A stretch of 64,000 nt of DNA, from NCBI GenBank assembly GCA_963978905.1, contig OZ022257.1, positions 37,043,919 through 37,107,918 of the forward strand. The letters are read 5' to 3'. Numbering within the stretch: the stretch's first letter is position 1; every line of letters begins with the position of its first letter. Shown here in pieces: positions 13,301 through 25,300 of the stretch. The notes below the pieces were generated by a model. It was not told the origin of the DNA. It worked only from the letters and a program-made list of their open reading frames with translations, and did not search any database. Position numbers and translations under genes: made by a program. This stretch comes from Trichostrongylus colubriformis. Taxonomy: Eukaryota; Nematoda; Chromadorea; Rhabditida; Trichostrongylidae.

Positions 13301-16300
13301 CAATACCGCTCAATCAAAGCTATCCAAAGAAATGAGCGGAAAAATGATGTTAGCATGTGGAATTGGTAAAAAGGCTGTAGAGAAGTTTTTAGCACTAGAT
13401 CCCCGGCCAGCAACATTTAGGTGGTGCCGCCACCCTGTAAACTATCGTTAGAATGGGTAAATATGAGGAAGTTGCAGATCCCCATTAGCGCAGCCATATG
13501 ACCGATGAGCCTTCAATATTTGATATCGCCTGGAGCCAAAACGATGTTCTTCCGTAAGTTCCAAAGAAAGCATCACGTGACTGCGTTCGTGGTTGGCAGC
13601 AGGTTTCGAATTCTGTACTTAATACTGACCAATAGCATGCTGCGGTGAATAAGGTGATGTACACTACATATACAGAATCACAGAGTTAAGGGTAAAGACT
13701 AATCGTAGTACAAAAATACCGCTTAGAAAAGCAAAATAACAATATAATTAAATAAAGCAGGTACGCGCGAGTTAAGCAGTCTTATGAAAGGGAGATTGAG
13801 GATGCTCAGGGTCGTGTATTCCACCCACTGGTGGGCGGGGGAGGGGGGATTCGTAGACAAAAAGTTACCCGACATTAAGACCAAGCACATCCAGTACAAA
13901 TACCGGAACAAACAAGCGTTTGTGGTTCTCAGCAAGGCTGTCAAGCTCGGGGAAAGTCGGAAATAAGAAATGTTGAAAAATGCCATAATAGTTATCGTCA
14001 TTTTAAGCGAGAAAGCAGGGTACATGGAGGGCCGAGAACTCCTCGACAGCACCTGTACAGGTCAGTGTCAATCACTATAACCTAAACTTTGAACATGTAG
14101 ATGTGAAGTGAAGGCTATTTCACAGAGGATTCGTGTGATGGTATGAGAAATAAATATCTTTCTGCTTTAAGTAATAATAAGTAGTAATAAAATATATTGC
14201 AACTATACAATCCGACAACAGTAATTGGTATTGTGAAGGTCAAAAAAGGGGTTCTCTAGAGGGATCGCACTCAAACGGTATTCTCCTCGACACCTGGAAG
14301 TGCGCTGTGCGAAAGTCAGCGCCCTACACTATATTCTGTGTTACAATAATGGATACATGTATTTGAATGGGTAGCAGGGTATGGTCTATATCAAGAAAAG
14401 ATGTATGCAAGAAATACAAAAAATCGAACCTGAGTTTCTCCTCATCCAGTAATTCCATCAGCTCCACACTGGTTTCATCAAAACGTCGTCGGTCACTTGA
14501 ATCGATCACATAAATCAGTGCATCAGTATTCTCAAAGTAATTACTCCAAAACGGTCGTATCGATCGTTGACCTCCGATATCCCAGACGTTGAGACGGATA
14601 TCGCCGTTTGTAACTACGCTCTTCACATTGAATCCACGAGTTGGAGTTACGTTTGTGATCTCTTCCGCAGAGAGTTGCTTCAGAATACTCGTCTTGCCAG
14701 CGTTATCAAGTCCCAGAAGGAGAATACGGATCTCGCGTCCATTGTTCGACTTGAACGACTTGATAATGTCCAACAGCCCCATTTGCGGACGTCAAAAAGG
14801 TAATTTTCCGGACAAAATGAAGCTATCGCAGGAAGGTGTGGATTTGTGAGCCGCTTTCTCGACTGAGCAAGCGCTCAAATGGCCCCATATGACAGCACCA
14901 TGGCAACAGCGCCATCGAGTCGATGCCTAGAAGGCGAATCGCATGTGAATTCTTGAGTGTATCGATAACGCAATATGACGTACTGGAGCTTTCGAATCCG
15001 CAAACGATCCTGTTTAGAAATTCAGACCCTCACCCATATGAGCCATGTTTCTGGATGGACCACTTCAGTGCTGAGGTAACCGTCTACAAATTGAAACTCC
15101 TATCTTCAAGCAAAAAAAAAACACGTTGGAAACGTAAAGTTCATATGAAGAAACAAGAGAACAGAACGGAAAATATTAAAGGAGAGAAAATCGAAAAAAT
15201 ACGAAAATAAACATAGGAAAAGAAGTACTTTTGTGGTGAAAATAAATCCGGTGATGAGGAGAGTCAGATCTTCTGTTTCGGCCCCGAAAGCTTATGCGAC
15301 CATCTTGGCTTTGATGAAAAAGCGTGAGAGGGATTTCGACATACATAGCGTTTATAGGAACGGAATGAGTCCATGAATACATAGTGATTCATTACAGTGG
15401 AAGGGAGAAAGTGGCAAAAATACACTGTGCTATCGCGATGACGGGCGCATCCCACTATACAGGGGGTGCCAAAAAAAAGTAATTTTGTCTCGTCTACTTT
15501 CACCCCACTTTAGTCGGACTACAGCAAATTCTGTTGAGGTATTCACATCCCCAGATTCAAGAGCAGACCTCACTCTATCACTATACTCCGTGGCAGCCTT
15601 CTGCACGAGTAGGAACGGGAGCGAGGAAAGAGTGAACAAGATGTGTCACCTCAACTGGGCAAAATCCGAAATTTCGTCGCCCTCGTTCACAACCTTGCTG
15701 AGGTCCGTTCACTCTGGGTACCTAAGGGGATTCATACTGGGTGGTATTCTTTAGGATCCCGTTTTTTCCGGGTTCCCAGCGCCCTTCGTTTCCAAGAGCC
15801 GAAACGTGCACTTACCACTGAAACCCCTCCGGAGGCGGATTTGGGCATGAAAATAATACTTCGGATCATAGCAGCCTTGTCCAAGCAGCAGGGGCTCTGT
15901 GACATCGATGAACCGAAGGGCCAAACCTTAGGAAGCTTCCCACAAAAGTCCTACCATGGAACCCGGCTCCACTGTTTTAAGGGGACCTTGATGCCGTGGG
16001 TGCTCCGGAGCCCGACTGCGCCGCTTAAAGGTTCTATATTTTTATGAAAATGAAAGTAGTGAGTCTCAGCTTGTTCCTGCTTTTAGAGGAACATTTCGGG
16101 AATATTTTGCCCCAATACTTTCATTTCTTTCGTTTCCCTATGTTTTGTATAATTGGGAGATGTGAGCCGTGGGCAAAATTACTTTTTTTTGGCACCCCCT
16201 GTAGATGCAATTTTAACGTTGAAATCGTCGGCAACATGTAGAAGATTTGTAACACTTGCGCCAGTTCGAAGCGGCTGTGTGGTTTCCTCAGTCGAGCTAT

Positions 16301-19300
16301 CCGTGAAGAGCTTCTTGAAGAACTTTGTCTTGGTCACTACATATGTACCCCCTACTTGTGTTTAGCTCAGAAACCGCTGCGTCGGCCAAACTTTAAAAAA
16401 ATAACCACTATGGTCTAGTATAGTGTTCGCGTTCTTAATGACTCACCACCGCACTGCATCACTCATTTGCCTTGGAATAAGCCTTTAAAGTTACCGTTAG
16501 GGGTAAATTTGGCAATTCGGGGGATTACGAAAGTAGAGGTGCTCGGTAATATAACAGTAGAAAAAGAACGACATAAAACGGCGAAAAAACCAAGAAATAG
16601 GAACCTGAAATTTCCCCTTCTCCCTCTCGTACTCTGCGTCTCTGGTAGGAGTGGACTGAAGACAGGCCAGAGTCTCAACCTGCCGCCGCGATTGTTGTCC
16701 CGCCCTTCCACTCGACTCCGCCGGGCGCATAACGGCATAACGGCATGACGAGCTGCGGGGCCGCCATAAGACCCCAAGTCGCGTTTTTTCAATGCGATTT
16801 TCACCACATGTGACCCCTTCTGAAGTAGAAGGTTCGTTTCAGAGAACATGTACTTCCAGATCTCAGTTTTCCCTTACCCCTAATGGTGCCTTTAAAGGAA
16901 CCGGAAGGGGGTCCGAAACAAGAGGAAGATGCAAAGAAATGAGCATTTTGTAATGAACACTCAAGGTTAGAAGCGATAATAGGCGAAAAAAACCCGGATT
17001 CAGAAGCGCGACGCTGCGGTGTGTATTCGCATCCCATTCGCATCAGCGCATCCATTCCGAGTTGTCAGCTGTAGGAGACGGCCGTGGACCAACGTTAGTT
17101 GTACCTGACTCCCAGCGCCGTGGAGTGGCCATTCCCAACTACATTAGCGTTCATGTAAGTACATCTAGAAACAATATAAGGAAGAACAAAGTAAAAAGTA
17201 AAGGAAAAAACAAATTTATAATAGAAACGTCTTCTTTTGGCACCATGCCAAGGCGTCAAATTGGCGAGTTTGTGCAATGGCGGCCACTTAAACTCGTCCA
17301 CACTACGTCTGTTCTACCGTAATCCAAAATTACCCCCTTCTGGTGTCTTTAAGCGCTCAGACAGCCCAAGTTCGTCTGTATGACAGATTTTGGGAACCAG
17401 AACTTCTGAGAATGGAGACAAACTGGAGTACCAACTTAAGATGAAGTCAAAGAAGAAAAGCGAGTGACGTTCACTTCTTTTCCACACCCTCTCCCGCTCA
17501 GGCGTATGGAGGTGCTTTCGGAGGAGATGGGTGGTGTGCTTCAGTTACAGTAAATGCTCAAAAAGACGCTCTTCCGAGAATCTATCATTCAGCCACTACG
17601 AAGAAGACTCAACTTTGATGAAAGTTTTAAAACAACTCACGAAGGAATAAACTGTAGGATACGCTGGACATATAAAGCTAAAGTAAGTGAGACTAGTATT
17701 TCATTTGGGACATTTGAAACACAAACTTCCTACTCAAAGTCAAGGGATCTGTGGTTCTCCAAGAAAGTGTTTCTTTCATTCCTCTGATCGATTAAACTAC
17801 AATTACAACGTCTCACCCCACTCTCCACACTCCATGTAGGTAACGCTCTTCACTTGACATTGAAATGCCGTAGCGAAAACAGTAGTGAAGTGGTTCCAGT
17901 TCGCAGTTGAAGGATTCGCTCATTGGCATGATACTGGCGCTTCTTCTGCTGCTTCCTTCACTTTCTTATTGTGCTTCGAATGCGAAGGATCCCTGCACTT
18001 TCGTGTGAGTCATTTTTCGGTAATCTGTTTTTGCGCGGTCTCATAAAACGACTCAAACACTCTTCAGCAAACTAGCACTGACACCGTATTCTTTGGAGCT
18101 GCAGCAGCTTGTTTCTCGGTTAAATGGATTGATTGGCAGATTCGCTTTTGGAATCATTGTCCTTCAATTAGCAAAGCAAGGTCAACGAGACTACGCCACG
18201 CTGTAGTGTCCCAACTCACGCGCTGTGTTCATTCGCTCATTCGACCATTTGCAGTGATCAATGCATACCTTCAGGCGTTAGAACTTCAGGATAGAAGGAT
18301 AAATTTTGAGGCATTGATCAACCCCTTCCTGGGCCATCCAGAATCCTGGTGGTTGGTGGATGTGATGTGGCCTATACAATGACTTGCGGTGGCCAGCCAA
18401 TGTACAAGTCAGTGCTTTTACCCTTTCAGACGAGCCTGACCGACCCTGCATGGATGGAAGGCTTGGTTGCCTCGAACGGCGCTGCATTTGATCCTTGCAC
18501 CATGAGAGCGGGGTATGCGCCCCTGTCACTACACCACCTCCGCCCACTAGAACATTAATGCATAAAACTTCTATGCAGGTGAGGGGACGAGATTCACAAT
18601 ACCTCCGAAAGACTGATTTGCAAATGATTGTAATACTAAGGTGAAGTTAAAATTAAAATCAAGACATGGAATCTCGCGAACGACTACTACGTATAAAAGA
18701 AGACGGGTTTTCGGTTGAGAAGAGAATATCTGATCATGTGGATGTGCGGTTTTCCGTTCTAATACCTTTAGCACGAGATTCTTTGCGGTAGATCGTCGCT
18801 GCAGCCACAATAATCCTCTTCATCGATTTCGTATAATCGCAAATTCCCACGGTACAGGAACACACAATAGGCCGACCGTTAATAACGCCTACACGGTTGC
18901 TAGGGATACTGTATCGTCACGAGGGACTGTAGGGTTTCGTTCCCTTTACCTTTGAAGATTAGCCAAGCGCGCGACTCTCTCTCTGCTTCTTCGTGGAGGG
19001 CAACTTTGCAGAAGATGCGAAAATTGTAGGTAGAATTCATGTGTGTAATTATAGTACAGCATCACAAACAAAACATTAAAAATTATCTCTGCTCATAGCC
19101 ATCTGTTCTCTGTGAATGAAAAAGCCAGTGATGAAAAGATAATCTGTGGCGGAACTCGTGTTGAGAAGCACGCCTCCGGGGTCTTCAGCGAGTACCTATT
19201 GCGATTCGTTCGAAGTGCAGCGCGCTGACCGAGTTGCTGCGAAGGCGGGGTTACGGTAGCAGCTGCGTGGCTTGTGTAGCCCCTTTGCATCTGCATCTAC

Positions 19301-22300
19301 CTCTCGGCGTTAGTGACGAGGAGGGCACGAAAGGAAGAAAGGAGAGCCGAGTCCTACTTTTCGTGTTTTGACCGCGTCAACAAGTTCCTTATACGCTGTT
19401 GCACTAATATCCTTTCTACTTCCACATTGTTCCACAATCAGCCGTAATTCCCCCTTTTCGGTGACTCCAAAGTGAGCGGTAATCGGTGTCAGCGAAGATT
19501 CGCGAAGTCTTGTTCACTTAACATGCTCGCCTATGACTCCAAATCATGTATTACCAATTGGACACGATGATGATCAGCAAATATTGACGAACCATGTACA
19601 GAGATGCCGTTCAGATGTTGGAAAGCGTTGCAAATACTATAATAAAACAGTCTTAGAGATATCTTCCGACCAACGTCCCAAGTCAAAAATGATCATCGAT
19701 CAGAGCTTCCCAGTGAACTTGTCTATCATAGCATCTAAATTGCGACATACTGCAACCTCTGGGAATCTTTAGGTTTGTCCGAGTATTCGGTAACCATTCC
19801 TTTTTCAGGAACGATGACTACTGCTTCCACTTCGGACAAAGTTCGTGTTATATGAAAATATGTGAATGTGAACTGAAAAACTGCACCGATGTCAGCCATT
19901 GTACTCTATCGCCATGGTGTGATCCATCTGGGAAGGCTGTTGCAATCAATGAGGTTTTTTTTAGAACATTGCTTTCAGTACATCGCGACCCCTTCTGACC
20001 CCTTTAGGTCGCAGATCTATAATAATCACAAGGAGAAAAAGAAGCACTGGATACTTCCGTGAAAACGGTACTGATGACCAGAAAGCGCAATGAGAAAATT
20101 ATTAGATGATAGTGACTGTGTGAACTTATTTACATCTTGATAAGATATGATACACATGGAAATATTCACAGTAGTCTTCACTTTACTTCAAATCACCCAG
20201 CCGAGGAGGCCAGCCTTCACCATTCCACTACTACTACTAGTGAAGATAAATTACTAACCACCTGCTACTCCAAGATTCTACAATCCGGAAATGTCTACAA
20301 GAGAGCTTCCTAAGATTCGAACCCTCATTCGGGTGACGTTGCCGAAATTCTTCAATCCTGAGACCTACATCTGGAATCGGTTCTCGTCAGCGGACGCAAT
20401 ACTTGTCGACATTCGACGTCGTGACGATCAAGATCGTGGTGAGTGGCGTCGCGATGTGTTGCGGTCAGCCCTTGACCATGCGCCATATAAACCAAGAATC
20501 TACGTGCAGACAACCAGCCGTCGCAGAAATCATGAAATGTGGTCGAAGGACATGGCCGTCTGCTCACATAAAAACTTACATGGGTTTTTGATGCGGATAC
20601 GAGACGGTGACATGCTTCGCGAAGTGGACAGCATTGTGAAGCGAGAAGCACCAGTAGTTCGACCTCAGTGCCCAGCTATTGAGAAAATTGTACCTTCGTA
20701 CAATAAAGACGCTTCAGTTCTAGTAGATATCGAATCGGGAACGATACCATATGCGATCTACAAGTACCATAACTTCGGTGTAGCTGAAGAAGGAGCATGG
20801 GATCACATGAAAAACATGATAAACTACACAAAAAACGCAAATGTTATGGCGCTGGCATGGCGTGCACGTGTCATTCCCAGGACGAGAGATTTGGAACGCG
20901 AAATGTACTTACTAAAGGAGCTCGGATTCACCGGAGTGCTTCTACATGACTCTGGTTTTATCGAGATGGCCAACAAGATCTTCAACTGAAATTTTGGTAA
21001 GCAGAATCGCAGGTGTACGCTGCCATACTAAAGAAGGGAGGGGCGATTCTGAATGCTTAACGGAAACATATGATGTATGGTCGTTGAGTAGTGCAACATT
21101 ATGTGTTCATGAAGGCGAAATGGATAGCGTTTCCACGTCATTGGTGGAAAAGAATTAGATGCATGGGGGGTTGGGAAGAAGTTCGGGTGCTCTCAATGAG
21201 GTAAATCTGGGCAACCCATTACAGGAAGGAGAGGGGTAGAGGGGAGGGAGATCTCATTTAGTCCAAGCCTTAGGCGACGAAGGAAAGGGATCCTTCGAAT
21301 GCGCCCGACGTCAAGCACAGTGGGATGCCCCTTCCCCCCATTGAGATAGTACCGAAATCTGGAAACAGCCAGTTCACGGAAAAAGATTAATTAAGTGCGG
21401 TTGGGAAAATTGTGGTGACATTGTTTCTGTGTAATTGGTGATATCATAGAAATAGCGATATCGTGAAGGTGAAGTGGAAAAAGTTCAAGTACGTATCGAT
21501 CTCCCACAAATTCCATGGTTCTCACAATCGATAGTATTCGATCCTTTTCCATGGATTCCACAATAGCGCAGATTCCATAATGTCGCTAATTCCATCACTC
21601 TCCAGTTTCCAATGGAGTCGAGAAGTCGACACTTATCCAATACCCTTCCGGCGACTCTATACCTCACATTTCTACGAAACTGTTGACTCCACGATTCACT
21701 CTACCGATTCGTATCTTCATCGTTTTCCGCCGATTCCCCGAAAAATAACGCTAGTAATTAGACTGCTATGAACCCTGTCTTAGCTTTACACTAGTACGTG
21801 AACATGAATGACACCTATGGTACCCTATCGACAGGTCAGTTGAGTAAACGCATCACATTTCTCATCCAAGTTGTCGCCACCCCCCCCCCCCCCCCCTCCC
21901 CTCCGCTCAATAGTAAGTACAACAATGGCAACTTCCAAAATGATTCGAGATGACCTTGTAACTCAAATTTTGCTCCTGTGCTGTTTCCCTTTGTTTCCTA
22001 CGATTTCATGCTCTTTTTGGCCTCAGTTCCCCGCTTCTCTATCCAGACTCGAATAGTGCCTTTGTACCCTCCCGAAGCCTCTCATGTCATTTGCATCCTA
22101 TGAGAACGAATTACAGACATTCACCGATATCGATCGCGGATGTGATTCACTGAAACATAACTGCTTGACTCAGTCCCAAAACCATGGCTACTGCTTTCTG
22201 TACCGCGAAGGGTGCCCAAAAAGCGATGAGGTGCAGAAGAAAATAGGTCGTGAGGTGGGTCACCGAAATTGTTCTGTCTGCCAAACACTATAGCTTTCCT

Positions 22301-25300
22301 TTCTCCAGGCTTTGAAGAACTCTCGAAAGGACTGTCCGAGATGGAAACGGAAGTGTGCTACGAAATATCCAAAACATTTTACCTGCAGAATGTACAAACG
22401 AAAATGCGGACCAATTGATTTTCCTATCAACAACAATTCAACTAATGAAGGATTCTCAAGCAGATTCAATGAGCTGATAGATGATGATAGTGACAGGAAT
22501 GACACCAAGGTGAAATATCAACAAACTTACTTTTATAGTGTGTTTTCTTCCATATATGTATGTACGATGTGAGCATCTAACTTTATATGTTAGTTTATCG
22601 GTTTTCCGTTTTGTCGGTATGCTAGTCCCTTTAACTGTACGTCCACAAGTTTGTTCAATAACGGTTTATGAGAAAACGAGTGCACACAAAAGAGGGAGAC
22701 TAACTGGTGCTGGTGCATCAACCTAAGGATCGTGAAGTACTAACTGTGGCACTATTGGGACGGGGCTGGGCAGAGTACGCTTGGGTGTGTGAGGTATGAC
22801 GGAGAATCGCTTCGCGGCATTTCACTCGCGGCGCCACCAGTACGACTTGCGAATCGACTGCTCTTGGGAGCCCGCAGAGCGTGGCTGCGTCACCTCTGCG
22901 CTTCCACCCATGCCACTCTGCCTCGCTTGAAGGCTGCCATATCCTGCCACTTGCACTCGCACCTACCGCGCCGCTCGCCGCGGGCGGCCACGCGATTTTC
23001 CGTCATATCTGCACACACCCAGTACGCTTTCGTACTTCGGATCTAAAACGGGGAGACCATGCGTCTATGCAATGGACGGGTTACATGGGCTATCAAAAAA
23101 AGGAAATGTTTGAAAGATCACATGGAGTGGGCACCCATTTGTAAAGCGTATAATACATAGGACTTCCACTGAAAAAGGTTGGCCTCATGATTTAGGGTGG
23201 GGATTTCCTGATTTCCGTTTATGAATTCACGGTGATCCGCTTAGGATGCCTCGCAAGATGCATTCAACACGTACGTTTTCGCTTTTGGCGGAGAACAGCA
23301 GGAGAAAATGGCGAACAGTTGTGAAAATGGCGTTTGCTGGAAGTTTGGAGGTTTTGTGAGATGGGGAGATATTCATTTCTTCTCGTGAAGGGAATGTGTC
23401 TGGCTTTTTATCGGGAATAATTCCGGACCGATTCCAGGTTCTTTGATCAAGGTAAAATGTAGCCTGAAACTTCGGAAAAAAACAGAAGCGGTTTTCAGGT
23501 ATCGCCGAAGCTTTTACGATTATGCAGTCAATGGCAACGAAAATGCGAAGAAAAGTATCCAAGGCATTTCGCATGTCGTCAATTCAAGCGAAAATGTCGC
23601 TCAGCTCAACAACAGCTTCACCTTAACAACGAACTTAACACCAGCACCAGTACAATGAACACCACTTCGAATGAATCTACCGAATCTAACGACGATAAGG
23701 TGAGAAAATGGTGATTAGATTTGCGGATTTGCGACACTTTACAGAAGAGGCGGAACCACTAAATGCGCATTAGTTATGTTTGAAGAAAGCCGCACACCTA
23801 TCATGGCTATTTGTTGGGCTCGCGGATATAAGCGGTACAAGGCACCTACTCACCCCCCGTATCTTCTGCTCTAAGTTCTTTCCGGAGTCCCCGTCCACAG
23901 AGATTTGAAGAGGTTTGCGCTAAGTTTGTGAGAAGGATTTGACGTGCGGTAGAGCGCTATGGGTCCAATTACCACGTCATTACAACTCTATGCCTTAGGT
24001 TATTGCAGCTGTCAGCGGTGATGTACCGCTTAACTTGGTGATAACTTGGCCTCCCGTGCCACTCTACCTCGCTGCCTATGAAGGCAGTCACGCCTTTCCA
24101 CCGCAAAGTGTGACATGGCCTTTAGAGTTGCGAAGGCAGGAGACCAACATGAAGAACATAGTAATTTACGAAGCGTGAAAACAATCCTCCACAGCTGTTT
24201 TGGTTTACGTGCTGATATTCCAGGATGAAAGGAAAATCCTGGAGCAGTGCCAGCAGTGGGAAAGAATTTGTGCCAAAAAAGATCCAGAACATCACTCTTG
24301 CCGGCAGTATCGAGGCAAGTGTAGGCTCGCAGACGAGCACTCGAATGATTCCTCTACGACGAAGCCTCTAAGACAAAACACTACTAAGTCTATAGCATCT
24401 AAAAATGCAACGTCGACAGATATCGATAGTGATATCGACAATGAAAGTGAGCAGCTATCTGATTCCATAGAACTCGATTCCTAGGTATGATACCATATTT
24501 TCTTTCGAAATTGTTTTATGACCCACTGTAACTGTGATTTCGTCACAAGCACATGAAGCTACTGGTTTTTCAGTAAATGTATTGAGATATTGACTAATGT
24601 TTCTCTGTATCTGTATCACAAAGAAGTAAAATGAACCTACGTCTACAAATTGTTCCACATTATCCACATCTTCACTCTGAGCATACTGCATGAATGAAAG
24701 ATCCTAAATTGGAAAAAAACGATCAAGTTGTTGGGTTTAGGCTTCTAGCGCAAAGTCTGAACACAAAGGAGCAGACTATGTCGTCCTTATCACTTAATAA
24801 ACTGAGTGTGCGATTGTGAAACGTCAGATTATCCGACGTTACGGACATGTTGGAGAGGCGTGCTTGAGCACATTGTAACGTATCTCATAATTTTGAATCC
24901 AAACGATGCACAAGGAAAGGAGTCCCAGTAATCTTGAGTTCCCTTTGGAAAGAAAAAAAGAAAAAACTCTCTGATAGTAGCGACAAAACATAATCAATGC
25001 TTTAAAGGAAGCATTAGGGGAAAGTCGGACGAAAAGTAAAAGAAATAGTGCATATGAAAGTCGAGATGCCTAGTAACAGGATAGTAGAGAAAAAACGGAT
25101 GGAAATGGCCCAAAACCCGAGAAATAGGACCCCCTTTCCACTGTTGATTCTCGACGCGGACGACCTGTCCGTCAAAAGGGGAGTAATTTGATCTAGTTTT
25201 CCATTGGCATATTGCCGAGTTAACACAGGGGAATGTTTGGAAATACGACAGCATCAATTTTTTGAGTGAGTTCCAAGCTAAAACTGCGGAAGCGCGCCGC

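Noticed and set aside
16463..16849. Minus-strand frame of 128 codons and similar frames at 43.5, 52.7 and 58.5 kb
   Set aside because: The same M2 repeat read in several frames; no conserved protein across copies.
21925..22056. Signal-peptide-like ATG exon ([15 protein letters not shown])
   Set aside because: No GT donor before its in-frame stop joins the 22117 exon without creating a stop codon.
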